NCBI GenBank assembly: GCA_947486785.1
Contig: CANKUU010000002.1
Location: 124,001-188,000, forward strand
Direction: 5' to 3'
Length of the DNA stretch: 64,000 bases
Source of the DNA: an uncultured Flavobacteriaceae bacterium
GTDB lineage: Bacteria > Bacteroidota > Bacteroidia > Flavobacteriales > Flavobacteriaceae
The notes below the pieces were generated by a model. That model was not told the DNA's origin, ran no database searches, and saw only the letters and a list, made by a program, of their open reading frames with translations. The number at the start of each line of letters is the position of its first letter. Position 1 is the first letter of the stretch. The position numbers and the translations under genes were made by a program. Below, in pieces: positions 15,656 to 25,600 of this stretch.

Positions 15656-18600
15656 GCAAAAGAAAAACGCCAATAAAGAGTTTAAAATATCCTCGTGGGC
15701 TATAGATAACCCCTCGGTTATTTATGTAATGATTGCTATTTTCCTATGGTTGGGCTTTCAATCATATCAAGCCATGCCACGCGAAGATCTTCCTGAAATC
15801 ATTCAAAACAAAATTTATGTGAGTACTCCTTATCCGGGGAATACTGCTGAAGATGTGGAGCGACTCATTACTGACCCTTTAGAAGATCGCCTAAAGAATA
15901 TTAGTAATGTGGTAAAAATAACCTCTACATCACAAGAAGACTACGCTATCATCACCATAGAATTTGATGAAGATTTAACGGTAGACCAAGCCAAACAAAA
16001 GGTAAAAGACGAGGTAGATAGCGAAAAAGCTAGTGAAGACTGGCCTACCTTTAATAATGCCAAATTAGAACCAAAAGTTTTCGATTTAAACCTTTCAGAA
16101 TCTTTTCCCATCATGAATGTGAATTTTACAGGAGACTACCCTGTAGAAAAACTGAAGGAATTTGCAGAATACCTGCAAGATGAAATTGAAGACCTACAAG
16201 AAATAAAAGAAGTAGGTATTAGAGGGGCGCAAGATAAAGAAGTAGAAGTTGCTGTTGACGTGTACAAAATGATGGCGGCAAAAGTTAGTTTTCAAGATGT
16301 TATTGGCGCTATCGCTAATGGCAATATAACCATGTCTGCCGGAAATCTTAAAGCGGGCGATCAGCGCAGAACAATACGTATTTTAGGAGAGGTTAAAAAC
16401 CCTAAAGAATTAGAAAATTTTGTTGTAAAAGCAGACAATGGGGCGATATACCTTAAAGATATTGCCAAAATTTCTTTTAATGAAAAAGAGAAAACAACCT
16501 TTGCACGTGAATACGGCAAAAGTGTTGTAATGCTCGATATTAAAAAACGATCGGGTAGTAATAAGATTGAGGCGACTACCAAAATTCGCGAGCTTGTAAA
16601 AGAAGCCGAAACTAATTATTTCCCCAAAGATTTAAATATAACCATTGCCAACGATTCATCGGGCAGAACCTTAAATCAAGTAGACGATTTAGTAAATAAT
16701 ATCATCTTTGGTATTATACTAGTAGTCGCGGTACTAATGTTCTTCTTAGGCTTTAGAAACGCCCTGTTTGTAGGTTTTGCCATACCCATGTCTATGTTTA
16801 TGTCATTCATGGTACTGTCACTCTTAGGCTACACCCTAAACACCATGATTCTTTTTGGAATGATCATGGGGCTTGGTATGCTAGTAGATAACGGTATTGT
16901 AGTGGTTGAAAATGTGTATCGCTTAATGAGCGAAGGCATGTCTAGAACCGAGGCTGCAAAAAAAGGAATTGGCGAAATAGCCATACCAATTATCATTTCT
17001 ACCTTAACTACGGTAGCGGCTTTTGTACCGCTAGCCTTTTGGCCCGGTATTTTTGGGCAATTTATGAAGTATTTCCCTATCACCTTATCAGTGGTATTGG
17101 GGTCGTCACTTTTTGTAGCCATTTTTATGAACTCTATGCTGGTCTCACAGTTTATGAGTATTGATGAAAAAGAACTTACCAAAAAACAACTATTACGTAT
17201 TACGGCTGTTTTGGGTAGTTTTGGGGTATTCATACTTTTCTTTGGAGGCGCTATGAGAGGTTTGGGTACGGTTATGATTGTAACCGCAATTTTCTTTTGG
17301 ATCTACAAATATGCCATTAAAAAATGGGCCACAAACTTTCAGAATAAGGCAATGGTTCGTTTTGAAAATTGGTATGAAAGACGCATCAAGCATGCGTTAA
17401 AAGGCAATAATGTATATTGGTACTTTGGCACCACTTTTCTTTTATTAATTGCTGTTTTTATGCTTTTTGGCATGTCTTTAGACAGCGGCAGAACCAAAGT
17501 AGAGTTCTTTCCAGATAATAAACCTAATGAAATATACGCGTATATTGAATACCCACAGGGTACGTCTATAGAAAAAACCAATGCCCTTACTAAGGAAATA
17601 GAAAAGCGTGTTTATGCGGTTGCCAACAGCCCCAAGTATACCGATGGTGATCACAACTATTTGGTAGAGTCGGCTGTATCGCAGGTTGGCGAAGGCGCTG
17701 GCAATCCACAAACAGATGGTGGTTCATCGGCAGAAATGCCACATCGTGGTAAGGTGACGGTTTCTATGAAAGAATATAAATATCGTAATGGAAGAGATAC
17801 CGAAGAGCTTCGTGGTGAAATTCAAGAAGCTTTAACGGGTATTTATCCTGGTGTAGGTATTTCTGTTGAAAAAGAAGCCAATGGCCCGCCAGCAGGATAC
17901 CCTATAAATATAGAATTGCAAGGTAAAGATTATACCGAGCTTATTAGTACTGCTGAAGATATTAGAAACTTTATCAATACTAAAAATATTGCAGGTATTG
18001 AAGAGCTTAAAATTGATGTCAACAAAGGCAAGCCAGCCATGCAAGTTGTGGTAGACCGTAAAAAAGCAGGTGAATTAGGCGTTTCTGTGGGGCAAGTTGG
18101 GCAGCAATTAAGACGTTCTTTATTTGGTGAAAAAGCAGGTATCTATAAGGTAGATGGTGAAGATTACGACATTAACGTTCGATTTGATGAAGACATTCGA
18201 TATAACAAAAGTGCCCTCTTCAATCAAAATATTATTTTTAGAGATCAGTCCACAGGAAAAATAAAAGAAATACCTGTTTCTGCAGTTGCCAAAAAACGAA
18301 ATTCCTCTGGTTTTAGTGCAATAAAGCACAAAGATAAAAAGAGAGTGGTAACGATATATTCGCAACTAAAACCCGGGTTTAGTGATGCGGGCGCTATTGT
18401 AGCCGAAATTCAAAAAGAAATGGAAGACTATAAAGGGCTTCCAAAAGATGTAAAGCTAGATTTTACAGGTCAAATTGAAGAGCAAAATAAGCAAATGTTA
18501 TTTCTTGTAAGCGCCTTCTTTGTTGGTTTAGCCTTAATTATGCTTATTCTTATTTTTCAATTTGGGGGCATCTCAAAACCAATGATTATCATGATCGCTA

Positions 18601-19181
18601 TTTTCTTGAGCTTTATTGGTGTTTTTGGTGGCTTAATGATTACAGGATGGTCATTTGTGATAATGATGACGATGATGGGTATTATTTCACTCGCAGGTAT
18701 CGTTGTAAACAACGGGGTAGTTTTATTAGACTATACGCAAATTCTCATCGATCGTAAAAAGGTAAAATTAGACTTAGAAGACAAAGACTTGCTTACAATG
18801 AATCAGGTTACCAAAATTATCGTGGCAAGTGGTAAAGCCAGATTGCGACCCGTAATTCTTACCGCCATTACCACCGTACTGGGTTTAATTCCCCTAGCCA
18901 TCGGATTAAACATTGATTTCTTTTCGTTATTTACCGAGTTTAACCCCAAAATTTATATGGGTGGTGATAATGTAATTTTCTGGGGGCCCCTAGCATGGAC
19001 GGTAATCTTTGGTTTAATAGTTGCCACTTTCTTAACCTTAATAATCGTTCCGGTATTATTCAACATTATTTACCGCATAAAAACAGCGGTTAGAGGTCTT
19101 AAAAAAGCGAATACTAGTGAAACTGAAAATACACCACTAGAAAATATCACATTAGACACTTTGCCAAATACGCAGCGATGA
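15648..19181 (+). CDS. RND-family efflux permease (HAE1-like)
   Basis: A 1177-residue inner-membrane proton-driven pump of the AcrB/HAE1 class, longer than the usual 1030-1050 residues. The extra length is mainly an insert of about 80 residues after TM6 (LTKKQLLRI to YKYAIKKW), with added hydrophobic stretches. The TM4 proton-relay block reads GMLVDNGIVVVEN: the first of the two AcrB aspartates is kept and the second is Asn, as in many HAE1 relatives. The two large periplasmic loops (PYPGNTAEDVERLITDPLE, then YIEYPQGTSIEKTN) are complete. It starts inside the adaptor gene end and closes the operon before a strong terminator. Substrates are unknown; multidrug, solvent or lipid export are all possible. 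Confidence 0.93.
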   Translation: MSKQKKNANKEFKISSWAIDNPSVIYVMIAIFLWLGFQSYQAMPREDLPEIIQNKIYVSTPYPGNTAEDVERLITDPLEDRLKNISNVVKITSTSQEDYAIITIEFDEDLTVDQAKQKVKDEVDSEKASEDWPTFNNAKLEPKVFDLNLSESFPIMNVNFTGDYPVEKLKEFAEYLQDEIEDLQEIKEVGIRGAQDKEVEVAVDVYKMMAAKVSFQDVIGAIANGNITMSAGNLKAGDQRRTIRILGEVKNPKELENFVVKADNGAIYLKDIAKISFNEKEKTTFAREYGKSVVMLDIKKRSGSNKIEATTKIRELVKEAETNYFPKDLNITIANDSSGRTLNQVDDLVNNIIFGIILVVAVLMFFLGFRNALFVGFAIPMSMFMSFMVLSLLGYTLNTMILFGMIMGLGMLVDNGIVVVENVYRLMSEGMSRTEAAKKGIGEIAIPIIISTLTTVAAFVPLAFWPGIFGQFMKYFPITLSVVLGSSLFVAIFMNSMLVSQFMSIDEKELTKKQLLRITAVLGSFGVFILFFGGAMRGLGTVMIVTAIFFWIYKYAIKKWATNFQNKAMVRFENWYERRIKHALKGNNVYWYFGTTFLLLIAVFMLFGMSLDSGRTKVEFFPDNKPNEIYAYIEYPQGTSIEKTNALTKEIEKRVYAVANSPKYTDGDHNYLVESAVSQVGEGAGNPQTDGGSSAEMPHRGKVTVSMKEYKYRNGRDTEELRGEIQEALTGIYPGVGISVEKEANGPPAGYPINIELQGKDYTELISTAEDIRNFINTKNIAGIEELKIDVNKGKPAMQVVVDRKKAGELGVSVGQVGQQLRRSLFGEKAGIYKVDGEDYDINVRFDEDIRYNKSALFNQNIIFRDQSTGKIKEIPVSAVAKKRNSSGFSAIKHKDKKRVVTIYSQLKPGFSDAGAIVAEIQKEMEDYKGLPKDVKLDFTGQIEEQNKQMLFLVSAFFVGLALIMLILIFQFGGISKPMIIMIAIFLSFIGVFGGLMITGWSFVIMMTMMGIISLAGIVVNNGVVLLDYTQILIDRKKVKLDLEDKDLLTMNQVTKIIVASGKARLRPVILTAITTVLGLIPLAIGLNIDFFSLFTEFNPKIYMGGDNVIFWGPLAWTVIFGLIVATFLTLIIVPVLFNIIYRIKTAVRGLKKANTSETENTPLENITLDTLPNTQR

Positions 19182-19214
19182 GAGTGAGGTAGAATTATGA
19201 AAAGAACATGATCA

Positions 19215-19256
19215 AAAAAAGACCTGATAATTACAATTTATCGGGTCTTTTTTTTG
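19215..19256 (+). terminator. Intrinsic terminator of RND operon
   Basis: AGACCTGATAA pairs with TTATCGGGTCT (one T-G pair), followed by eight Ts. It is 33 nt after the RND stop. Confidence 0.88.
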
Positions 19257-19427
19257 CTAAATCTCCTTATTTTATAAACTTTTAGCATACAATCTCAGCT
19301 AAGATTACAAGGCATTTCAAAAGGTTTTGTTGGTGATTGAATACCTGTATCGGGCTATCCTAATTGCATTTGCAAATTAAAGCGCAATACCCGATTGTAT
19401 TTTTTAGATGATACCATGATAACTTCT

Positions 19428-19435
19428 TACCTTTG
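19428..19435 (+). promoter_or_regulatory. aspS -7 promoter element
   Basis: TACCTTTG fits TAnnTTTG and ends 21 nt before the aspS ATG. A clear -33 TTTG is not seen at the usual distance. Confidence 0.45.
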
Positions 19436-19456
19436 CAGCTTTAAATTTTAACACAC

Positions 19457-21205
19457 ATGTACAGAAGTCATACCTGCGGAGAATTACGCGAATCGCATAT
19501 CAACCAAAAAATAAGCCTTTCGGGGTGGGTACATAAAACCAGAGACAAAGGTTTTGTTGTTTGGGTAGATCTGCGTGACCGTTATGGCATTACGCAACTT
19601 GTTTTTGATGAAGACAGAACTTCGTCTAAACTATTAGAACAAGCCCGAAGTTTGGGTCGAGAGTTTGTAGTACAAGTTCGTGGAGAGGTTATTGAAAGGG
19701 CGTCTAAAAACCCCAATATTCCAACAGGTAGTATTGAGGTATTGGTTGAAGATCTTGTGGTTTTAAACACCTCAAAAACCCCTCCTTTTACCATTGAAAA
19801 TGAAACCGATGGCGGCGAAGATATTCGCATGAAATATCGGTATTTAGATATTAGAAGAAACCCCGTAAAAGACAGTCTTATTTTTAGAAGCAAGGTGTCT
19901 ATGGAGGTAAGAAAATACTTGTCTGACCAAGGTTTTATAGAAGTGGAAACGCCTTATTTAATAAAATCTACACCAGAAGGTGCTCGCGATTTTGTAGTGC
20001 CTAGCCGTATGAATGAAGGTCAATTTTACGCCCTTCCGCAATCGCCACAAACCTTTAAACAATTATTAATGGTTGGTGGATTAGACAAATATTTTCAAAT
20101 TGTAAAGTGTTTTAGAGATGAAGATTTACGTGCAGACCGGCAGCCAGAATTTACGCAAATAGATTGCGAGATGGCTTTTGTAGAGCAAGAAGATATTTTA
20201 GCCGCTTTTGAAGGTTTAACCAAGCACCTTCTTAAAGAAATTAAGCAGATAGAAATTACTAGTTTTCCTCGGATAACCTATGACGACGCCATGAAAAAGT
20301 ATGGCAACGACAAACCCGATATTCGGTTCGGAATGGAGTTTGGCGAATTAAACACGGTAGCGCAGCACAAAAATTTTAATGTTTTTAACCAGGCAGAATT
20401 AGTTGTTGGAATTGCCGTACCGGGTGCAAATAGTTACACTAGAAAAGAAATAGATGCGCTTACCAATTGGGTAAAAAGACCCCAAGTAGGTGCCCTAGGC
20501 ATGGTGTATTGTCGCTGCAATGACGATGGCAGCTACAAATCATCGGTAGACAAATTTTACTCCCAAGAAGATTTAGCGCAATGGGCAGCAGTTACTGGCG
20601 CAAAACCTGGTGATTTAATTTGTGTGCTTTCTGGTGACACCAACAAAGTTCGTGCACAATTGAGTGCCTTACGTATGGAGTTAGCAGATCGTTTGGGACT
20701 AAGAAATCCGGAAGAATTTTCACCTTTATGGGTTGTAGATTTTCCGTTATTAGAACTAGATGAAGAAACAGGGCACTACCATGCCATGCACCACCCTTTC
20801 ACCTCTCCAAAACCCGGGCAGCTAGCATTACTTGATACCGACCCTGGTGCCGTTAGAGCAAACGCCTATGATTTGGTGCTTAACGGCAACGAAATTGGTG
20901 GTGGCTCTATTCGTATTCACGATGCAGCAACGCAAAGCACCATGTTTAAACATTTAGGCTTTACCCCTGAAGAGGCTAAAGCACAATTTGGTTTCTTAAT
21001 GGACGCTTTTCAATATGGCGCACCGCCACATGGTGGTATTGCCTTTGGCCTAGACCGTTTGGTTGCTATTTTAGGAGGGCAAGAAACCATTCGCGATTTT
21101 ATCGCTTTTCCAAAAAACAACAGTGGTCGTGATGTGATGATTGATGCCCCAGCACCCATAGACGAAGCGCAGTTGAAGGAATTAAATTTAAAATTAAATC
21201 TGTAA
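19457..21205 (+). CDS. aspS: Aspartate--tRNA ligase
   Basis: Charges tRNA-Asp with aspartate in the cytoplasm. The 582 residues are the full bacterial length. The N-terminal OB fold binds the anticodon ([21 protein letters not shown]). Class II motif 2 is [20 protein letters not shown], and motif 3 is [17 protein letters not shown] near residue 545. A GAD insert (about 285-420), typical of bacterial rather than archaeal enzymes, is present. The gene is single, with its own -7 element upstream and a strong terminator downstream. Confidence 0.97.
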   Translation: MYRSHTCGELRESHINQKISLSGWVHKTRDKGFVVWVDLRDRYGITQLVFDEDRTSSKLLEQARSLGREFVVQVRGEVIERASKNPNIPTGSIEVLVEDLVVLNTSKTPPFTIENETDGGEDIRMKYRYLDIRRNPVKDSLIFRSKVSMEVRKYLSDQGFIEVETPYLIKSTPEGARDFVVPSRMNEGQFYALPQSPQTFKQLLMVGGLDKYFQIVKCFRDEDLRADRQPEFTQIDCEMAFVEQEDILAAFEGLTKHLLKEIKQIEITSFPRITYDDAMKKYGNDKPDIRFGMEFGELNTVAQHKNFNVFNQAELVVGIAVPGANSYTRKEIDALTNWVKRPQVGALGMVYCRCNDDGSYKSSVDKFYSQEDLAQWAAVTGAKPGDLICVLSGDTNKVRAQLSALRMELADRLGLRNPEEFSPLWVVDFPLLELDEETGHYHAMHHPFTSPKPGQLALLDTDPGAVRANAYDLVLNGNEIGGGSIRIHDAATQSTMFKHLGFTPEEAKAQFGFLMDAFQYGAPPHGGIAFGLDRLVAILGGQETIRDFIAFPKNNSGRDVMIDAPAPIDEAQLKELNLKLNL

Positions 21206-21234
21206 AAACAGTTTTAAATAAAAAACAAAATACC

Positions 21235-21280
21235 CCCACCGTTTTAAAAGTTACACATTTTAAAACGGTGGGTATATTTT
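21235..21280 (+). terminator. Intrinsic terminator of aspS
   Basis: CCCACCGTTTTAAAA pairs perfectly (15 bp) with TTTTAAAACGGTGGG around an 8-nt loop and is followed by a T-rich tract. Confidence 0.85.
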
Positions 21281-21403
21281 TAATGTGCTAGTGGTTTATG
21301 CGCCTCTATTCTGTAAAAAGCACCTTGCCTTTAAAGGAGCTATAAATAAAGCTCGTGCATAGCATAAAGATTTTAACTACTTTTAGTGCTGCAAATAATT
21401 TTA

Positions 21404-23188
21404 ATGGCAACCCCAGCGCACAGAGCCTTTAGAAAAATTCTTAAATGGCGGTATAAAAATATCTCCAATAAAACCTTTACCCATATTTTAGCGGTAGCCG
21501 TGGGTCTGTTAGCTGGTTTGGCATCGGTAACCCTTAAAAACCTTACGTATTTTATAGAATCGGCTTTAGAGGAAGGTATTGTTTTCTCTAGCAACCAATT
21601 GCATTTTATTTTACCTATTATTGGACTTGCCTTAGTATTTGTATATGTAAAATTGGTGCATAAAAAGCGCTTAGAACATGCTATTTCGTCTATTTTATTT
21701 GCGTTGAGTAAAAAGAAAGGCGTCATTAATTATAAAAAAATATACACGCCGCTTATTACGGCACCACTAACGGTAGGCTTTGGAGGCTCGGTTGGTTTGC
21801 TGGGCCCTGCAGTAGCATCAGGTTCTGCAATTAGCTCCAATTTAGGTAAAATACTACTCCTAAATACAAAAACACGGTCGCTACTCATTGCTTGTGCCTC
21901 AGCTGGTGCGGTAGCTTCAATTTTTCAATCGCCAATTGCTGCCATCATTTTTGCCGTAGAAATTTTCAGTATCGATTTCACCATGCTATCGATGCTTCCA
22001 CTCTTATTGGCGTCTATTTCAGGAGTACTCACATCTTATTTTTTTCTTGGAAACGAGGTGCTTTTTAATTTTTCACTTTCCGATAATTTTGAAATTAAAG
22101 ATACCTTATTTTATGTGCTTTTAGGCGTAGGTACGGCATTTGCCTCTATCTATTTTACCAAAATGTATTTTGGCATTCTACAGTTGTTTAAACCTTTGAA
22201 AAGTCCGAAATATCGTTTGCTCGTTGGGGGGCTTGCTATTGGTATTATGCTGTATTTTATTCCTCCCTTATATGGTGAAGGTTTTGGTTTTATTAATAGC
22301 CTTTTAGAAGGCGATCACCTTTCTGCATTAGGTGCAACCCCTTTTGATGACTATTTAAGTAATATATGGGTTGTAATTGCACTCTTATTTGGACTTACAG
22401 TTTTTAAAGCCATTGCCATGACCACTACTTTTGCAGCCGGGGGTGCAGGAGGTATTTTTATTCCTACCATGGTTATGGGTAGCGCTTTAGGTAACGTTTT
22501 TGCCAAAGTGGTTAATAACCTAGGCTTAGATTTTGCTGTTTCAGAGAGTAATTTCACTCTCATCGGTATGGCTGGCCTCATTGCAGGGGTACTACATGCC
22601 CCATTAACCGCTATTTTCTTAATTGCGGAAATCACAGGAGGTTATGAGCTTTTTGTACCCTTAATGATTACTGCATCAATATCTTACCTAATTACAAAAA
22701 ACACCCTAGATTATACTATTTATACTCGAGAGCTGGCTAAACAGGGCGCACTACTCACCCATAATAAAGACGAAAATGTACTTACCGTAATGCATATCGA
22801 TGATGTTATTGAACGAAAATTTAAAACGGTAACACCAGATATGCTCTTAGGTGATATGCTACATGAAGCTGTTTCAAAATCAGCTCGTAATATATTTCCA
22901 GTAATTGATGAGAGCAATGCCTTTTTGGGTATTGTTTTACTAGATGATATTAGAGAGTTTATGTTTGAAACTTCTTTATACAATTCAATAACAGTAGCTA
23001 CATTTATGAGAGCTGCCCCTGAGCATATCTTTTATGAAAAAGACAATATGCAACAAGTAATGAAAAAATTTCAGGATAGCGGCGCTTGGAATTTACCGGT
23101 GATTAAAAATGGCAAATACTATGGTTTTGTATCAAAATCAAAATTACTAACCGGCTATAGAAAAGAATTAATTAATTTTACACAATAG
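21404..23188 (+). CDS. ClC-family chloride channel with CBS domains
   Basis: A 594-residue membrane protein that moves chloride or a similar anion. ATG 21404 is preferred to the GTG at 21386. The ClC core covers about residues 20-440, with FGGSVGLLGPAVASG (126-140) and AGGIFIPTMVMGSALGNVFA near 355. Two C-terminal CBS domains (about 455-590) probably bind adenine nucleotides. The family signature is normally GxEGP or, in many Bacteroidota, GLEAP. Here it is G-L-L-G-P, so the gating glutamate (Glu148 of the E. coli protein) is Leu133. The inner proton glutamate (Glu203) aligns with Ile187. This points to a passive anion channel rather than a chloride/proton exchanger. The loss may be common in flavobacteria. 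Confidence 0.9.
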   Translation: MATPAHRAFRKILKWRYKNISNKTFTHILAVAVGLLAGLASVTLKNLTYFIESALEEGIVFSSNQLHFILPIIGLALVFVYVKLVHKKRLEHAISSILFALSKKKGVINYKKIYTPLITAPLTVGFGGSVGLLGPAVASGSAISSNLGKILLLNTKTRSLLIACASAGAVASIFQSPIAAIIFAVEIFSIDFTMLSMLPLLLASISGVLTSYFFLGNEVLFNFSLSDNFEIKDTLFYVLLGVGTAFASIYFTKMYFGILQLFKPLKSPKYRLLVGGLAIGIMLYFIPPLYGEGFGFINSLLEGDHLSALGATPFDDYLSNIWVVIALLFGLTVFKAIAMTTTFAAGGAGGIFIPTMVMGSALGNVFAKVVNNLGLDFAVSESNFTLIGMAGLIAGVLHAPLTAIFLIAEITGGYELFVPLMITASISYLITKNTLDYTIYTRELAKQGALLTHNKDENVLTVMHIDDVIERKFKTVTPDMLLGDMLHEAVSKSARNIFPVIDESNAFLGIVLLDDIREFMFETSLYNSITVATFMRAAPEHIFYEKDNMQQVMKKFQDSGAWNLPVIKNGKYYGFVSKSKLLTGYRKELINFTQ

Positions 23189-23226
23189 CAACAACCAGTC
23201 ATTAATGATACATTCCTACAAATAAA

Positions 23227-23481
23227 ATGAGATATCTTGTACTTCTTATTGTCATAATTTCGTTTAGCGCTATTATTTACGGTTATAACTTAGATGCTTC
23301 ACAAGAAGCACTTTCGCATAAATATATAGGTGCTGGCACCGCAGGTTTATTTCTGCTGGCAATGCCCCTTTTTTTATATAAAGAAAGTAAAGGAAAAGAC
23401 TTTAAAGATTATATGCTTACCGATGAAAATGTACGAAAGATGCAAGGTAAATCTCCAAAAGAAGATAAACCCTCTAATTAA
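23227..23481 (+). CDS. Small two-helix membrane protein
   Basis: An 84-residue protein with two hydrophobic segments (YLVLLIVIISFSAIIYGY and AGTAGLFLLAMPLFLY) and a charged cytoplasmic tail (KESKGKDFKDYMLTDENVRKM). It lies 38 nt after the ClC channel gene in the same direction and may be cotranscribed. Its last 8 bp overlap the end of the convergent tadA gene. I recognise no named family; conserved short proteins like this are known next to transporters in flavobacteria. Function is unknown. Confidence 0.7.
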   Translation: MRYLVLLIVIISFSAIIYGYNLDASQEALSHKYIGAGTAGLFLLAMPLFLYKESKGKDFKDYMLTDENVRKMQGKSPKEDKPSN

Positions 23482-23923
23482 GGTTTCTTCGCTGAATAAA
23501 AAATTTCTTTAATAAATTTGAGGCTTCTTTTTCTAATATTCCTCCTTTTATTTTTGTTTTTGGATGTAAAGTAGTACCCAAAACACCACAACCTCGCTGC
23601 GGATCTTTTGCAGCATAAACAATTTTAGAAATTTGACTCCAATACAAAGCACCTGCACACATTTGGCAAGGCTCTAAGGTGACGTATAGCGTACAATCTT
23701 TCAAAAATTTACCGCCTAAAAAATTGGCAGCTGCCGTAATTGCCTGCATTTCTGCATGTGCGGTTACATCAGTAAGCTGTTCGGTTAAATTATGTGCTCT
23801 TGCAATGATACGATCTTGAACTACTATTACAGCGCCTATTGGCACCTCCCCTTTTTTAAAAGCATCTTCTGCTTCTTGCAAGGCTTTTTTCATAAAATAG
23901 CTGTCATCTAAAGGTAAAATCAT
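23474..23923 (-). CDS. tadA: tRNA-specific adenosine deaminase
   Basis: Deaminates A34 to inosine in the anticodon wobble position of tRNA-Arg(ACG). The 149-residue zinc deaminase has the ligand and proton-shuttle motif THAEMQAI (HAE, about 56-58) and the second zinc motif TLEPCQMCAGAL (PCxxC, about 86-90). Family elements VPIGAVIVV, AHN and GCGVLG are in place. The C-terminus overlaps a small membrane protein gene on the other strand by 8 bp. Guanine deaminases share the motifs, but the order and length fit TadA. Confidence 0.93.
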   Translation of the reverse strand: MILPLDDSYFMKKALQEAEDAFKKGEVPIGAVIVVQDRIIARAHNLTEQLTDVTAHAEMQAITAAANFLGGKFLKDCTLYVTLEPCQMCAGALYWSQISKIVYAAKDPQRGCGVLGTTLHPKTKIKGGILEKEASNLLKKFFIQRRNLN

Positions 23924-23973
23924 ACCGCTAATGTAAAACTAAGTTCTTTATAAAAAAGAATAATTAGCTAGAC

Positions 23974-25350
23974 TTAAGACTTATTAGCATAACTAACATT
24001 CTTGTAAAGCGGAATTTTTAAACCCATATAAAAATCAGCACTTTTACTATTATCAGACAATAGGTTTGTAAGTATAGAACCTGAACCAACTGTTAAAGGG
24101 CCTAAACGGAAACCAAGACCCCATGTGGGTGACCCGTATTGACGTAATCCAACAGGTGAATACACACTCAGCCATTTCGACTCCCATCTTGGTACTAAAG
24201 TTGCTGTATTAATAACAGTATTCGCAATACTTTTATTTAGGCTAGCTTTACGCATAGAAAGTGTGGTGTGTAAACCTAAATACCATTTGTTACCAATATA
24301 ATAGTCTCCTAGAATTTGAAGCGCAGAAGGCAATAATACTTTTTGACTCTCAGTAACCCTTGTTCCACTATAATTATCCTCTAAAATTTGATCAATGGTT
24401 TTAGTCTGAAAATCAATTGCAGAAACCGAACCATTAGCATCATATACTGTATTTTCTGCATTTTTATAATTTATACTGCCTATATCGGTTAGCGAAAGTG
24501 CTAGCTTAAACTTGTATTCTTGCGCACGTTTGCCTTGAACTTTGTCGTCCATTATCCGCTTTCTATACTCATAAACCAAACCAATATCAAAACCAACACC
24601 ACCCTGATTATTAGCAAAATTGAGATCTTGGCTTTCAAAATTTGAGGTGTTTCCGTAAGAAAGCGTTCCTTGAGTATTTAGCATATTTAGGGTGCCATTA
24701 AATTCACCTGATAACTCTTGTGATGAAATATAAGCAGCTCCGTAACCCGCTAAGTATTTAAGGGTAATACCTCCCTTTAAAAACTGTTCTTTAGTATTTA
24801 CAATTTCTCTTCCGTAGGTTAATCCTATTTCAGAAAAATAATGCGCTGTAAGATTCAAATTATCTGCGCTAAACTGAAAATCATTTCCAATATCAAAGCC
24901 ATCTTCAATACGCTCATAAAGAGCACCAGGAATATCATTTAAATTAAAAAAGCCTCTTAATCTTGTGGTAAAAGCGACACTTTGTTTTTCACCTAAATTG
25001 AACATGACAGAAGGACCTAAAATATCTACATTACCAAAAAAGTGATTTTTATCCAATGGTGTACGCTCTGAATTTTGACTAAAATTTGAACCACTATCTA
25101 AGGCGTCGACAAGTGAAATACCTATATAATCGTTACCTACAAAAGTACTAACAGAGGCAATATTAATATCACTCGCAAAAGGCGAATTAAAAACATTTGC
25201 CGGATTTAAAAGTACGCCGTGCACGCCCGAATAGTTATCTACAGACTGACCAATATAACTTTGAGCCATCATACCCAAATGAAAAAATGATAGTAGAACC
25301 ATTATGCCTACCCTATAACACCCCTTATTGCCTTTTAAATCTCTTCTCAT
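23974..25350 (-). CDS. DUF5723-family outer-membrane-type protein
   Basis: A 458-residue protein counted from ATG 25350 (MRRDLKGNKGC), whose signal peptide (VGIMVLLSFFHLGMMAQ) fits best; the ORF track starts 10 residues earlier. The remainder is beta-rich, beginning SYIGQSVDNYSGVHGVLLNPAN. It has alternating hydrophobic strands and ends with a strand-like GSPTWGLGFRLGPLTVGSG region, as in the DUF5723 family of predicted outer-membrane barrels. Such proteins are widespread in Flavobacteriia and have no established role. It is monocistronic, divergent from dxs across a 250-nt region. Confidence 0.75.
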   Translation of the reverse strand: MRRDLKGNKGCYRVGIMVLLSFFHLGMMAQSYIGQSVDNYSGVHGVLLNPANVFNSPFASDINIASVSTFVGNDYIGISLVDALDSGSNFSQNSERTPLDKNHFFGNVDILGPSVMFNLGEKQSVAFTTRLRGFFNLNDIPGALYERIEDGFDIGNDFQFSADNLNLTAHYFSEIGLTYGREIVNTKEQFLKGGITLKYLAGYGAAYISSQELSGEFNGTLNMLNTQGTLSYGNTSNFESQDLNFANNQGGVGFDIGLVYEYRKRIMDDKVQGKRAQEYKFKLALSLTDIGSINYKNAENTVYDANGSVSAIDFQTKTIDQILEDNYSGTRVTESQKVLLPSALQILGDYYIGNKWYLGLHTTLSMRKASLNKSIANTVINTATLVPRWESKWLSVYSPVGLRQYGSPTWGLGFRLGPLTVGSGSILTNLLSDNSKSADFYMGLKIPLYKNVSYANKS

Positions 25351-25600
25351 AAGATGAATTTTAATATTCAACTTCAACAAGCTGAACTTACGTTAATTAT
25401 GATATTACCCTACAACGACTGAAGTTTTAAAAAATTATATGAAAATAGTAGCAAACTATAATTGTTTTCATCTCTAAAACAATTTACAATACCTTTTTAC
25501 CATTAAATTTTAAACGATACCGCAAATAATTGTTAAAGATGTGGTACAATTAACTTTGAATAAAACCAAAAATTGTAGTTTTATCTTTAATTCTGCCTAA

